Shown here piece by piece: positions 1 to 9,079 of a DNA stretch of 64,000 nucleotides. The notes beneath the pieces are model-generated. The model did not search any database and had not been told where the DNA came from. It was given only the letters and a program-made list of their open reading frames with translations. Made by a program: the position numbers and the translations under genes. The stretch is from Thalassorhabdus alkalitolerans (GTDB taxonomy: Bacteria > Bacillota > Bacilli > Bacillales > Marinococcaceae): assembly GCF_042656585.1 (NCBI RefSeq), contig NZ_JBHSPG010000008.1. One strand, 5' to 3'. The first letter of the stretch is position 1, and each line of letters begins with the position of its first letter.

Positions 1-78
1 TTGCCTTTGACTAGCGGTTACAACGACCTTCACCGTTCGGGACTTTAACCCTAGAGTTTATACCCATGCCGGGCACAC
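1..78 (-). mobile_element. Group IIC intron, 5' end (partial, runs off the window)
   Basis: Read on the minus strand from 78 downward, the sequence begins GTGTGCCCGGCATGGGT and continues with TAGGGTTAAAGTCCCGAAC and GTGAAGG. This fits the group II 5' consensus GTGYG and, from memory, closely follows domain I of the Oceanobacillus iheyensis group IIC intron. Position 78 lies 6 nt past the stem of a rho-independent terminator (85-115), which is the known insertion preference of class C introns. Only the first 78 nt are present; the reverse transcriptase/maturase reading frame would lie to the left, outside the window. No protein evidence is available here, so the call rests on RNA-level similarity and position. 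Confidence 0.8.
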
Positions 79-84
79 AATACT

Positions 85-115
85 AAAGCCGCTCCTTTTT
101 TCAGGGAGCGGCTTT
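85..115 (-). terminator. Rho-independent terminator of the small membrane protein gene; intron target
   Basis: Perfect 11-bp inverted repeat AAAGCCGCTCC / GGAGCGGCTTT around a 9-nt loop. Its upstream arm ends at the TAA of the 115-450 gene. The usual run of T after the stem is cut short by AGTATT and then the intron. Confidence 0.8.
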
Positions 116-450
116 TATATGAATAACAAGCCTAGGGCTATAACAATGGTGACTGTTGCCCCCCAGACTACTCCTGCCACTACGGGCGGATTTTGCTTTT
201 GAACAGATTCATTGCTTTCTTTGGTTGCATTTGCCTGTACACTCTCATCAATGGTCACATCCTGGTGCCTGCTCCTTCTGGCGTTTTTTGACAAGGGAAG
301 GGCTGCTATTAACAGGATCACCCCTGCCCAGATCCCCCACATTCCTATCATTTCACCATCTATACCAGAAGTGATCAGCAGTGAAAGGACAATAAGCACC
401 GTATAAGCAAGAAGGGTGACGACGACGCTTATTTTTAATTTTTCGGCCAT
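115..450 (-). CDS. Small membrane protein of unknown function
   Basis: A 111-residue protein that I do not recognise. It has three hydrophobic segments, roughly residues 8-26, 35-53 and 89-111. A basic patch (KNARRSRHQ) follows the second, and a polar acidic/Asn-Gln linker lies around residues 63-88. The layout suggests an integral membrane protein with one soluble loop. The start is supported by AAGGAGGGG about 5 nt upstream of the ATG. It stands alone on the minus strand, downstream of dgkB, and ends in the terminator at 85-115. No enzymatic motif is visible. Confidence 0.65.
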   Translation of the reverse strand: MAEKLKISVVVTLLAYTVLIVLSLLITSGIDGEMIGMWGIWAGVILLIAALPLSKNARRSRHQDVTIDESVQANATKESNESVQKQNPPVVAGVVWGATVTIVIALGLLFI

Positions 451-621
451 TGTTCCCCTCCTTAGAAAGAGTATGATGTATTAATCTTTTTTCCCGTTTT
501 AAAGAAAGTTCCTACATTTTTCATTGATTTTTTTCCTTAAGAATTATATTCTTTAGTAATGAGATGTTAGTTTTCGTCCACGGACTTTATCTGAAACTTA
601 GTAAGAGAGGGGCTGTTGGGA

Positions 622-705
622 ATGCACTGGATGGTAATTTTTACAAGCTTAGTTTCCATTGCTGTTGGAATTTGGTCTTTATTTCTCGTTAAAGCTGGAA
701 ACTAA
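622..705 (+). CDS. Candidate 27-residue membrane peptide
   Basis: A short reading frame encoding MHWMVIFTSLVSIAVGIWSL and then FLVKAGN: one transmembrane helix with a short charged tail. GAGAGGGG lies 9 nt upstream of the ATG, good spacing for a ribosome binding site. It is the only coding candidate between 451 and 797 and is followed by the bidirectional terminator at 759-792. Function unknown; such one-helix peptides are common in Bacillus but this one is not one I can name. Confidence 0.45.
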   Translation: MHWMVIFTSLVSIAVGIWSLFLVKAGN

Positions 706-758
706 TAAAGTAACGGCGCTAGTTTCATACTTATTTCTGCATGTTAAGTCCGCAGAAC

Positions 759-792
759 AAAAAAGGTAAGCCTGAACAGGTTTACCTTTTTT
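759..792. terminator. Bidirectional terminator between the small ORF and dgkB
   Basis: AAAAAAGGTAAGCCTG pairs with CAGGTTTACCTTTTTT, a 16-bp arm with one G-T wobble. Each strand has a T tract, so it can end both the plus-strand peptide transcript and dgkB, whose stop is at 798. Confidence 0.8.
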
Positions 793-797
793 ATTTT

Positions 798-1703
798 TTA
801 TCTTATCTCTGATTTATTTTTCGGGCAAAGCATCTCAAAATGCTGATGAAGATTAACAAATTCAGCTGGGAGCATTCCACCAAATTCACCGTCCAAATTT
901 AATTGCATATCCCCTTCAACATAAACCTTTATTCGATTTGCCTGGACATACACAATTTTGTCATGATGAATATGTTCACCGTTAAGCGCTTGTCCTCCAA
1001 GACGTACAAATTCAGGAAGATTCATTTTTTTAACGATAATCAGGTCAAACATACCATCATTATAGGAAGCCTGTGGACAAAGCTTCTCGAAGCCTCCTAC
1101 AGAATTCGTATTACAAATAAGAAACATCATAATTTCATCCTCAAAGAGCTTTCCATCATATTCAATTCTTACATGCTGAGGATTAAGTGACCTGAGCTTT
1201 TCAAAGCCTTTGACATAATAAGCAAGCTGCCCCATCATCGTCTTTAGTTTACTAGGTGTATCATAGGTTAGTTCAGTGAGTTTGCCAGCAGCTGCAATGT
1301 TTACAAAATATTGATTGCCTACCTTTCCTATATCCACGGGTTTTGTGTAATCATCGCACAGAACATCGCACGTTTTTTCAATATCATTCCCATGAATGCC
1401 AAGGGCGCGGGCCAAATCATTTGTCGTGCCGGCAGGAATCAGACCGAGCTTGGGACGATAAGGCAATTCAGCCAGCCCGTTGACAACTTCAAATATCGTT
1501 CCGTCCCCACCGGCAGCAATAACGACATCATACCCTTTTTCTCCCGCTTTTCTGGCTGCCTCTTTGGCACACCCTTCTCTTTTCGTCATATGAGCTGATG
1601 CTTCGAAACCCGCTGTTTCCAGGCGGTCAAGTATATATGCTAATTGCTTTTTTGTTTGTTCCCGTCCTGCTGTCGGATTATAAATGACTCTGGCTGTTTT
1701 CAT
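798..1703 (-). CDS. dgkB: Diacylglycerol kinase (lipid kinase, DgkB/YerQ family)
   Basis: Phosphorylates diacylglycerol to phosphatidate, recycling lipid released during lipoteichoic acid synthesis; acts at the inner face of the membrane. The 301-residue protein has the DAGK catalytic domain: N-terminal RVIYNPTAGRE, nucleotide-binding GGDGT at residues 65-69 and PAGTTNDLAR near 90-99, with the typical C-terminal beta domain. I chose the ATG at 1703 rather than a longer in-frame start at 1769 because the family begins MKxARxIYNP and AGGAGT sits about 10 nt upstream. Gene order gatB-dgkB is as in B. subtilis, but a 550-bp gap and a terminator separate them here. Confidence 0.93.
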   Translation of the reverse strand: MKTARVIYNPTAGREQTKKQLAYILDRLETAGFEASAHMTKREGCAKEAARKAGEKGYDVVIAAGGDGTIFEVVNGLAELPYRPKLGLIPAGTTNDLARALGIHGNDIEKTCDVLCDDYTKPVDIGKVGNQYFVNIAAAGKLTELTYDTPSKLKTMMGQLAYYVKGFEKLRSLNPQHVRIEYDGKLFEDEIMMFLICNTNSVGGFEKLCPQASYNDGMFDLIIVKKMNLPEFVRLGGQALNGEHIHHDKIVYVQANRIKVYVEGDMQLNLDGEFGGMLPAEFVNLHQHFEMLCPKNKSEIR

Positions 1704-2213
1704 AGGCGTGCGCACTCCTGTTTTCTCAAATATAGAGTTATCCTCAGTAGCATGTCTTTCCTGAGCCACAGAAGAACTCTGAGCTTTTCTGCATGCTTTT
1801 TCTGTCAGTAATGCATATCTATAATTAACTTACGCAAATGTACACTTTTGACATCCAGCTCTTACTTTCTACCCTATAACTATATCATTTAATCTTTTCT
1901 AAACTCTACTTTTTACTTCCACTTTGCCTAAGAGGTTCTCTCCTTAAAAAACATCAGTGTGTCAGCTTATAAAAGTCATATCCGTCTCTTTAAGAATGAA
2001 AACACCTCACAGCAAAATTAAAAACCGTTTCAAGTTGTTTTCTTGTTAATCCCTCATGAGAGAAACATTCTGTTCAATCCTGCCCTTTTGTCTCTTTATA
2101 TTATATTCTCTGTTTCACTCTCCATAACTTGTTTTCAAAAATGATAACTATCAAAGGATTCAAAGGAATTTAAATCCCTATTAAAAAATATTCATATGGC
2201 CCTCGACAGGATA
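1704..2213. other. Intergenic region upstream of dgkB, no gene seen
   Basis: About 510 bp, AT-rich, with no reading frame having both a credible ribosome binding site and protein-like composition. It must carry the dgkB promoter, but I cannot pick a confident -35/-10 pair. No recognisable RNA motif or long repeat is visible. Confidence 0.5.
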
Positions 2214-2247
2214 ATAAAAAATCCCCGCCTTGTAGAAAGGCAGGGAT
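2214..2247 (-). terminator. Terminator of the gatCAB operon
   Basis: On the minus strand ATCCCTGCCTT pairs with AAGGCGGGGAT, an 11-bp stem with one mismatch, followed by TTTTTTATT. It begins a few bases after the gatB stop codon. Confidence 0.85.
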
Positions 2248-2253
2248 AAAATA

Positions 2254-3687
2254 CTATCTTTGATCAATTCCTTCTTTTATAAGCTTGTTTACCATTTGAG
2301 GGTTTGCTTTACCCTTGGTCTGCTTCATTGTCTGTCCAACAAGGAATCCAAAAGCTTTATCTTTTCCATTTTTAAAGTCTTCAATAGATTGCTGGTTGTT
2401 ATCGAGAATTTCGTCTACAATCTTTTTCAACTCTCCTTCGTCGGAGATTTGAACAAGACCTTTCTCTTTTACGATCTCCTCTGGGTCTCCGCCCTTTTCA
2501 ACCAGGTCAGCAAATACCTTTTTCGCAATCTTGCTTGAAATTGTTCCCTTTTCAATGAGAGCGATTAACTTCGATAATGACTCTGGAGTAAGAGCTAATT
2601 CCTCAAGCTCTTTACCGTTTGCGTTCATGTACGCATTTACTTCGCCCATCAGCCAGTTAGCTGCCTGCTTGGCGTCTCCGCCCTTTTCAACCGTCTCTTC
2701 GAAGTAATCAGACATTGCCTTTGATTGAGTGATTACACCGGCATCATACGCTGAGAGTCCTAACTCATTAATATAACGATTTTTTCTTTCATCAGGAAGT
2801 TCAGGAATGGTTTCTTTGATTTTTTCCTTCCACTCATGATCAATGTGAAGAGCTACCAAGTCTGGTTCCGGGAAGTAACGGTAATCATCAGAGCCTTCCT
2901 TCACACGCATGAGGATTGTTTCTTTCTTTGCATCGTCCCAGCGGCGTGTTTCTTGTAGAATTTCTCCACCGGAAAGAAGCTCCTGCTCCTGCCGTTTTTC
3001 TTCAAAAGCCAGTCCCTTTTGTACATTTGCAAAAGAGTTAAGGTTTTTCAGCTCTGTTTTTGTTCCAAACTCCACTTGTCCTGCAGGACGCAACGAAATG
3101 TTAGCATCACAGCGAAGGGAGCCTTCTTCCATCTTACAATCGGAAACCTCTGTATACTGAAGAATAGCTTTTAACTTTTCAAGATAAGCGTAGGCTTCTT
3201 CAGGTGTCTCAATATCCGGCTCAGAAACGATTTCAACGAGTGGTGTTCCTACTCGGTTAAAGTCCACCAAGGAATGCTCACCGTATTCATCATGAGTCAG
3301 CTTTCCCGCATCTTCCTCCAAATGGAGACGGGTAATACCGATTCTCTTCTTTTTGCCCTCTACTTCAATTTCAATCCAGCCATTCTCACCAACAGGCTTA
3401 TCAAATTGGGAAATTTGATAGGCTTTTGGGCTGTCTGGATAGAAGTAGTTTTTCCGATCAAACTTTGTATTTTCAGCAATATCACAATTTAAGGCCATGG
3501 CTGCTTTTACTGCATATTCAACCGCCCGCTCATTTAACACAGGAAGCACACCAGGATGTCCCAAACATACCGGACAGGTATGGGTGTTTGGAGGTGCTCC
3601 GAATTCAGTTGAACATCCGCAGAAAATCTTGGAATTTGTCTTTAATTCTGAATGCACTTCAAGTCCAATGACTGTTTCAAATTTCAT
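2254..3687 (-). CDS. gatB: Asp/Glu-tRNA(Asn/Gln) amidotransferase subunit B
   Basis: Subunit of the GatCAB complex that turns misacylated Glu-tRNA(Gln) (and Asp-tRNA(Asn)) into the correct amide using ammonia from GatA. GatB binds the tRNA and carries the kinase/transamidase site. The 477-residue length is normal. Near the N-terminus FETVIGLEVH and four cysteines (C23, C25, C38, C41 in CGC...CPVC) form the zinc site of this family; the C-terminal YqeY-like tRNA-binding tail ends at residue 477. It is last in gatC-gatA-gatB, 14 nt after gatA, and is followed by a terminator. Confidence 0.97.
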   Translation of the reverse strand: MKFETVIGLEVHSELKTNSKIFCGCSTEFGAPPNTHTCPVCLGHPGVLPVLNERAVEYAVKAAMALNCDIAENTKFDRKNYFYPDSPKAYQISQFDKPVGENGWIEIEVEGKKKRIGITRLHLEEDAGKLTHDEYGEHSLVDFNRVGTPLVEIVSEPDIETPEEAYAYLEKLKAILQYTEVSDCKMEEGSLRCDANISLRPAGQVEFGTKTELKNLNSFANVQKGLAFEEKRQEQELLSGGEILQETRRWDDAKKETILMRVKEGSDDYRYFPEPDLVALHIDHEWKEKIKETIPELPDERKNRYINELGLSAYDAGVITQSKAMSDYFEETVEKGGDAKQAANWLMGEVNAYMNANGKELEELALTPESLSKLIALIEKGTISSKIAKKVFADLVEKGGDPEEIVKEKGLVQISDEGELKKIVDEILDNNQQSIEDFKNGKDKAFGFLVGQTMKQTKGKANPQMVNKLIKEGIDQR

Positions 3688-3701
3688 TTCCTTATCCCCC
3701 C

Positions 3702-5159
3702 TTACAATTCCGGCTTTTCTTTATAGTATTCTGTAGCTTGTTCATAGGCATGAGCCATTCGGTAGACTTCTCCTTCTTCGAACGGCTTACCAATGATTTG
3801 CAATCCTACCGGCATTCCTTGAGAGAAGCCGCAAGGTACGGAAATGGCAGGGACACCAGCCAGATTAATTGGAATAGTCATCACGTCGTTAGCGTACATG
3901 GTAAGCGGATCATCCACCTGCTCGCCAATTTTAAATGCTGTTGTTGGCGAGGTCGGTCCTACGATCACATCATAGTTTTGTAAAACTTCTTCAAAATCTC
4001 TTTTGATAAGAGTACGGACCTTTTGTGCTTTTTTATAATAAGCATCGTAATAACCACTGCTTAATGCGAAGGTTCCAAGCATAATACGGCGCTTTACTTC
4101 ATCGCCAAATCCCTCGTCACGAGAGCGCTGATACATTTCAAGTAAGTCATTTGCATTATCTGATCTTACACCGTAGCGCACACCATCAAAGCGGGCAAGG
4201 TTGGCTGATGCTTCAGAAGAAGCCAGCAGGTAGTAGCAGGAAACCGCATATTTAGAGTGAGGAAGAGATACTTCTTCCCAACTCGCACCTAGATCCTCCA
4301 GCACTTTTAATGCCTCAAGTACCCTGTCTTTAACACCTTGTTCTACACCTTCAGATAAATATTCTTTCGGCACGCCAATCCGCTTGCCTTTGATTTCCCC
4401 AGTAATCATGCTGAGAAAATCTGGAACAGGAATATCTGCGGACGTGGAATCCATGTTGGAGTGACCAGCGATTTGCTGAAGAACAAGAGCATTGTCTTCT
4501 ACTGTGCGGGTAATGGGCCCGATTTGGTCTAGAGAGGAAGCAAATGCTACCAGTCCGTAACGAGATACTCGTCCGTATGTAGGCTTTAGCCCCACAACTC
4601 CACAATAAGCTGCCGGTTCCCTTATAGAGCCACCTGTATCAGAACCAAGAGTAAAAGGTACTTCTCCAGCTGCTACAGCGGCTGCTGAGCCCCCGCTCGA
4701 TCCTCCTGGCACATAATCGGTGTTCCAAGGATTACGAGTCACGAAAAAACCTGAATTTTCATTAGAAGACCCCATAGCAAATTCATCCATATTTAACTTT
4801 CCAATTTGAACAGAATTTGCCTTGTTTAACCCCTCAATCACTGTGGCGTCATGAACAGGCTCAAAGTTTGCGAGAATTTTACTTGCACAGGTGGTGCGAA
4901 CACCTTTTGTCGTAATGTTATCTTTAATTCCGGCAGGTATCCCGAAAAGGGCACCGTTTACTCCCTCTTTTTCCAAAGCTTCATCGAGATTCTTTGCGTG
5001 GCTGCGTGCTTCTTCTTCATTTAATGTGAGAAAGGCCTTAACTTTATCATCTACTTCATTGATGCGCTTAAATGAAGCATCAACCAGTTCTGAGACAGTA
5101 ATTTCTTTGTTTTCGAGCCTTTTATGTATCGTAGAAAAACTCTCTTCTAAAATAGACAC
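3702..5159 (-). CDS. gatA: Asp/Glu-tRNA(Asn/Gln) amidotransferase subunit A
   Basis: Glutaminase subunit of GatCAB: releases ammonia from glutamine and passes it to GatB. It is a 485-residue amidase-signature protein with the Ser-cisSer-Lys triad visible as K79 (GIKDN), S154 (GGSSGGSAAA) and S178 (SDTGGSIR). Start ATG is preceded by AGGAGGGAGCT. It lies 15 nt downstream of gatC and 14 nt upstream of gatB, clearly one transcript. No anomaly seen. Confidence 0.97.
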   Translation of the reverse strand: MSILEESFSTIHKRLENKEITVSELVDASFKRINEVDDKVKAFLTLNEEEARSHAKNLDEALEKEGVNGALFGIPAGIKDNITTKGVRTTCASKILANFEPVHDATVIEGLNKANSVQIGKLNMDEFAMGSSNENSGFFVTRNPWNTDYVPGGSSGGSAAAVAAGEVPFTLGSDTGGSIREPAAYCGVVGLKPTYGRVSRYGLVAFASSLDQIGPITRTVEDNALVLQQIAGHSNMDSTSADIPVPDFLSMITGEIKGKRIGVPKEYLSEGVEQGVKDRVLEALKVLEDLGASWEEVSLPHSKYAVSCYYLLASSEASANLARFDGVRYGVRSDNANDLLEMYQRSRDEGFGDEVKRRIMLGTFALSSGYYDAYYKKAQKVRTLIKRDFEEVLQNYDVIVGPTSPTTAFKIGEQVDDPLTMYANDVMTIPINLAGVPAISVPCGFSQGMPVGLQIIGKPFEEGEVYRMAHAYEQATEYYKEKPEL

Positions 5160-5174
5160 GGTGAGCTCCCTCCT

Positions 5175-5465
5175 TTATTCAAGAATAGACGGCACTTTAA
5201 ATCGGCCATCCTCATGATCTGGTGCATTTTTGAGTACGTCTTCACGATCCAAAGACGGTCTTACTTCATCTTTTCTAAGAACATTGTGAAGATCTAAAAC
5301 ATGGGTCGTTGGTTCTACGTTTGTTGTATCTACTTCATTTAACTGTTCTGCTGATCCAATTATATCGTCAAGATCTTTAGTGAACTTTTCTACTTCTTCT
5401 TCTGTCAAAGACATGCGCGCGAGATAAGCAACGTGTAAGACCTGCTCTTTCGTAATTCTGCTCAC
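5175..5465 (-). CDS. gatC: Asp/Glu-tRNA(Asn/Gln) amidotransferase subunit C
   Basis: Small (96-residue) subunit that wraps around GatA and GatB and stabilises the complex. Typical family sequence: ITKEQVLHVAYLARM near the N-terminus and DVLKNAPDHEDGRFKVP near the C-terminus. The start codon is GTG, supported by GGAGGTGA 6 nt upstream. It is first gene of gatCAB. In B. subtilis the proline transporter gene opuE and yerI lie between camS and gatC; both are absent here. Confidence 0.95.
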   Translation of the reverse strand: MSRITKEQVLHVAYLARMSLTEEEVEKFTKDLDDIIGSAEQLNEVDTTNVEPTTHVLDLHNVLRKDEVRPSLDREDVLKNAPDHEDGRFKVPSILE

Positions 5466-5539
5466 TGCCTGTCACCTCCGTTAAAATCGTCCTTTTTCAC
5501 AATACATTGATGATACCAAATCCAACATGTACAAGCAAC

Positions 5540-5595
5540 AAAAGGCAAGAAAGACAAACATTGAAGAAAGTTTCCCTGACATCTGCTTTCTTGCC
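5540..5595 (-). terminator. Terminator after camS
   Basis: On the minus strand a perfect 10-bp repeat GGCAAGAAAG / CTTTCTTGCC encloses a 32-nt loop and is followed by TTTTGTTG. It directly follows the camS stop at 5602 and closes the pcrA-ligA-camS transcript. Confidence 0.75.
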
Positions 5596-5601
5596 GTGCT
5601 T

Positions 5602-6798
5602 TTAATGAATATGGATATATGGTTCCTCGTCGGGCTCTCTTACAATTAAGGCTTCCTCTTCTCCCGAAGCAGTCACACGAATCTGGACTTCAATTTCAGG
5701 AGAAAAATGCTGTTCCACCCTGTCAGTCACATGCTGGGTAAATGCTATTACTTCTGTTTTACTGTAAAAACGGATAGGAATCTCAATCTCCATTCTTTGC
5801 ATCTGGTCATTTTGATAATAACCATTTCCAACTACCCCCACATAGTTTTCAAAGAATCTGTTTATATCATTACTAAATTGATTAAACCTCTCCGCATCTG
5901 TTCTTTGCTCATTTTCAGCAGTTCCGGAAGGAAACAAATAATGAGCTTCGTTTAAGGTTTGCCATCCGCCTACGTCCTGGCCGGGATCAGCCACTGCTGT
6001 GGCTATAAACTCACCTGGCACAGAAGACTGACGAGGTGCTTCTCTAAAGAGTGCAAAAACGATTGGAACGTCTTCCAATCTTCCGTCTTCCCTGTCTTCA
6101 CTTCTTAGGCGTTCCAGTACCTCCTGGGCAATCCTTTGGCCCTCTTCCAGACTAACCTCTTCATCGATTTCTTCATCAAACCAGGGACCGTAACTTCCAT
6201 CATCGTGACGTTCTCTAAAATAATAGGCACTGTTTAAGGAAATTCCTATGGCCAGTCCGCCAATCTCCAAGTTGCCATTTTCATTTTCTGTTACATAATT
6301 ATGTTCCAGAATATGAGACAAATAGCGAGGAGAATTTCTTTCTCTTTCTTCAAAAGAGCTTCCTTCTCCAAGGGGCGGGTTCAATCCAAGGAGATTCCCC
6401 TCGTCGTCTTCATCTTCCGGTTCTTCATAACGACGTAACCAGCTGTTCAAGTCACTTCTCGTAATAAACTGGCCTTCACTAAAGAAATAAGAAGAAGGAT
6501 CAAATTGATCAGACGCCAGTTCCGTAAGGCCTACCTCCAGCCTTTCTAAGTCCATACGGTTGTAAACCACCGATGTGCTGAACCCTCTGGTCGCTCCATG
6601 TCGATACTGTCCGTCCTGTAAAATGCTTCTGTAATAACTGTCCAAACTTGGAATTTCCGGACTCACTTCAACAACCGTGTCTGCTCCATCTTCATCACTT
6701 TCTTCCACGTCTGCCGTTTCATCTGTTTCTAACCCGGGCAGGCAGCCTGAAAGTAAAATGAGGGCCGCAAAAGCAAAGCAACCCGCTTTATTAACCAT
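5602..6798 (-). CDS. camS: CamS/YerH-family sex pheromone precursor lipoprotein
   Basis: Exported lipoprotein of the CamS family. In Staphylococcus and Enterococcus the signal peptide is processed to a peptide pheromone, but the function of the mature protein is poorly known. The N-terminus is a lipoprotein signal with lipobox LSGC (Cys19), followed by a very acidic linker (ETDETADVEESDEDGAD). The mature domain contains YYRSILQDGQYRHGATRGF and the conserved C-terminal half. I chose the ATG at 6798 because GAGGAG lies 9 nt upstream; a longer in-frame start at 6828 has no such site. About 398 residues, normal for the family. Downstream of ligA, as in B. subtilis. Confidence 0.9.
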   Translation of the reverse strand: MVNKAGCFAFAALILLSGCLPGLETDETADVEESDEDGADTVVEVSPEIPSLDSYYRSILQDGQYRHGATRGFSTSVVYNRMDLERLEVGLTELASDQFDPSSYFFSEGQFITRSDLNSWLRRYEEPEDEDDEGNLLGLNPPLGEGSSFEERERNSPRYLSHILEHNYVTENENGNLEIGGLAIGISLNSAYYFRERHDDGSYGPWFDEEIDEEVSLEEGQRIAQEVLERLRSEDREDGRLEDVPIVFALFREAPRQSSVPGEFIATAVADPGQDVGGWQTLNEAHYLFPSGTAENEQRTDAERFNQFSNDINRFFENYVGVVGNGYYQNDQMQRMEIEIPIRFYSKTEVIAFTQHVTDRVEQHFSPEIEVQIRVTASGEEEALIVREPDEEPYIHIH

Positions 6799-6960
6799 TA
6801 TTCCCATCTCCTCATTCCCTGATCTCAATCTTATTTATTAGGCACCACTTATAAAGCTGGCTTCTTTTACAGGTAAAACAGCCATGATTTGGATGTCTTG
6901 TTTTATCATAGGCTTTTCCATCCAAGCGCTCAAGAGAAAAATAAATCAATTCTCGAAAAG

Positions 6961-6982
6961 AAGGAGAAGGAACCTTCTCCTT
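6961..6982 (-). terminator. Possible weak terminator or processing hairpin between ligA and camS
   Basis: A perfect inverted repeat AAGGAGAAGG / CCTTCTCCTT with only two bases between the arms. On the minus strand it is followed by CTTTT, a poor T tract. It may attenuate readthrough or stabilise the ligA 3' end. Confidence 0.4.
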
Positions 6983-6995
6983 CTCCTTTCCCTTA

Positions 6996-9008
6996 TTACT
7001 CCACTCCACCTGTTTCCTCGATAAAACGGTTTTCATCCCACACTTCAACTTCCAGTTTTTTTGCCTTTTCCAGCTTTGAACCAGCATCTTCACCTGTTAC
7101 TAATAGGTCTGTGCTCTTGCTTACACTTCCTGTGACTTTACCGCCTAAGGCTTCTATTTTCTCTTTTGCTTCATTTCTGGTCAGGAGAGAAAGCTTTCCG
7201 GTTAACACAACAGTTTTTCCGTTAAAAACAGAATCCGCTTGTGATTCTTTGTCGGCTTTTGGTCCCGTATAAGTCATGTTAACTCCCAGGCTTTTTAGTT
7301 CTGTTAACAGTTCGTCTACTTCCGGCTGGTCAAAGAAGCTCACAATAGAGTCTGCCATTTTGTCACCAATTTCATATACAGCAAACAAATCCTCGTAAGT
7401 GGCTTTCTGGAGATTTTCCATCGTTTCAAATTCCTGAGCCAATGTCTTAGCTGCTTTGGAGCCGACAAAACGGATTCCCAGACCGAATAGGAGCTTTTCC
7501 AAGGAATTTGTCTTAGAGTTTTCAATGGCATTCAGGAGGTTTTCTACTGATTTCTCACCCATTCGTTCTAATTTTAATAACTCTTCCCGCTCCAGCTTGT
7601 ATAAATCTGCTACATCGGTTACGAGTTCGTGAGCAAAGAGCTGAGAAATCACCTTTTCCCCCAAGCCGTCAATATTCATTGCATTTCTTGACACAAAGTG
7701 AATCAAGCCTTCACGAATTTGTGCAGGACATTTGGGGTTAAGACAGCGCAGGGCTACTTCTTCTTCCAGCCTGACCAGCTCACTTTCGCAAGCCGGACAC
7801 TCTTCCGGCATAGAAAAGTCTCTTTCCTCCCCTGTCCTAAGCTCGGTAAGCACTCTTACAACTTTAGGGATAATATCCCCTGCTTTTTTGATCACTACTT
7901 GATCGCCTATTTTAAGGTCCTTATCCCGGATTAAATCCTCATTATGAAGTGTTGCCCTCTGTACGGTCGTTCCCGCCACTCTAACTGGTGCTAAATGAGC
8001 ATTAGGTGTGACAACTCCAGTCCTTCCAACAGTCAGGGTAATACCTTCAAGGGTAGTAACCACCTCTTCAGCCGGAAATTTATAAGCTATGGCCCAGCGC
8101 GGACTTTTCGCGGTAAAGCCAAGCTCCTGCTGCTGTTTTATGCTGTCTACCTTTATAACAATACCGTCAATTTCATAAGAAAGATCATCCCTGCGGTCAA
8201 GCCAACCGTTCACGTACTCAATAACTTCATCTATAGACTCACAAAATTCAGTTTCAGGATTCACCTTAAAACCTGCTTCTTTCATAAAAGACAACGCTTC
8301 ATAATGAGAAGCCAGACCTATTCCTTTATCGTTGCCAATCGAGTACAGAAAGATATCAAGGTTACGTTTTGCTGCTACCTTTGGATCTAGCTGTCTGAGG
8401 GATCCAGCAGCAGCATTTCTTGGATTCGCAAATAGAACTTCGCCATTTTCTTCTTTTGCTGCATTCAGTGCTTCAAACGATTGCTTTGGCATAAACACTT
8501 CTCCGCGAACTTCTATATCTGCGTCCTGCTTAATACGCAAAGGGATAGACTTAACGGTGCGCAGGTTGCTTGTAATATCCTCACCTGTTGTTCCGTCCCC
8601 TCGTGTAGCTCCACGGACAAAAACCCCATTTTCATAGGTTAATGATACTGCCAATCCATCTATTTTCAATTCACATATATAAGCTGGACTTTCTCCGATT
8701 CCCTGCCTTACTCTTCGGTCAAAATCTCGCAGCTCCTGTTCGTTAAAGGCGTTAGCAAGGCTTAACATAGGAATTTCATGCTGGACTTTCTCAAAGTGAG
8801 ATAAGGGCTCTCCACCGACACGTACAGTCGGCGAATCATTCGTGATGAGATCCGGATTTTCCTCTTCAAGCTTCAATAGTTCCTGCATGAGCTGGTCATA
8901 CTCCGCATCGGAAACAAGAGGCTGATCCAAAACATAATAATGATTGCCGTATTTATCCAGAAGCTCACGGAGTTTCTTCACCCGCTCTTCAATCTGCTTC
9001 TCATCCAT
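6996..9008 (-). CDS. ligA: NAD-dependent DNA ligase LigA
   Basis: Seals nicks in DNA using NAD+ during replication and repair. Domains in order: Ia (YYVLDxPxxxDxEYD near residues 24-37), adenylation domain with active lysine K115 in ELKIDG, OB-fold, Cys4 zinc finger (CPACES then CLNPKCPAQ), helix-hairpin-helix repeats and a C-terminal BRCT domain (TVVLTGKL onward). Length 670, as expected. The ATG at 9008 is preferred over a TTG nine bases earlier because AAGGA is 9 nt upstream of the ATG but abuts the TTG. Transcribed with pcrA upstream and camS downstream. Confidence 0.96.
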   Translation of the reverse strand: MDEKQIEERVKKLRELLDKYGNHYYVLDQPLVSDAEYDQLMQELLKLEEENPDLITNDSPTVRVGGEPLSHFEKVQHEIPMLSLANAFNEQELRDFDRRVRQGIGESPAYICELKIDGLAVSLTYENGVFVRGATRGDGTTGEDITSNLRTVKSIPLRIKQDADIEVRGEVFMPKQSFEALNAAKEENGEVLFANPRNAAAGSLRQLDPKVAAKRNLDIFLYSIGNDKGIGLASHYEALSFMKEAGFKVNPETEFCESIDEVIEYVNGWLDRRDDLSYEIDGIVIKVDSIKQQQELGFTAKSPRWAIAYKFPAEEVVTTLEGITLTVGRTGVVTPNAHLAPVRVAGTTVQRATLHNEDLIRDKDLKIGDQVVIKKAGDIIPKVVRVLTELRTGEERDFSMPEECPACESELVRLEEEVALRCLNPKCPAQIREGLIHFVSRNAMNIDGLGEKVISQLFAHELVTDVADLYKLEREELLKLERMGEKSVENLLNAIENSKTNSLEKLLFGLGIRFVGSKAAKTLAQEFETMENLQKATYEDLFAVYEIGDKMADSIVSFFDQPEVDELLTELKSLGVNMTYTGPKADKESQADSVFNGKTVVLTGKLSLLTRNEAKEKIEALGGKVTGSVSKSTDLLVTGEDAGSKLEKAKKLEVEVWDENRFIEETGGVE

Positions 9009-9079
9009 GGCTTCCAATCCTTTCTGCTTTGTTTGTCACGATGATAATCAGGATGTGTTTTCATTATTTTTACGGGATT

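Noticed and set aside
1..48. C-terminal end of a plus-strand protein at the left edge
   Set aside because: A 15-codon open frame ends at 48, but the same bases match the group II intron 5' domain on the minus strand, which explains them better.
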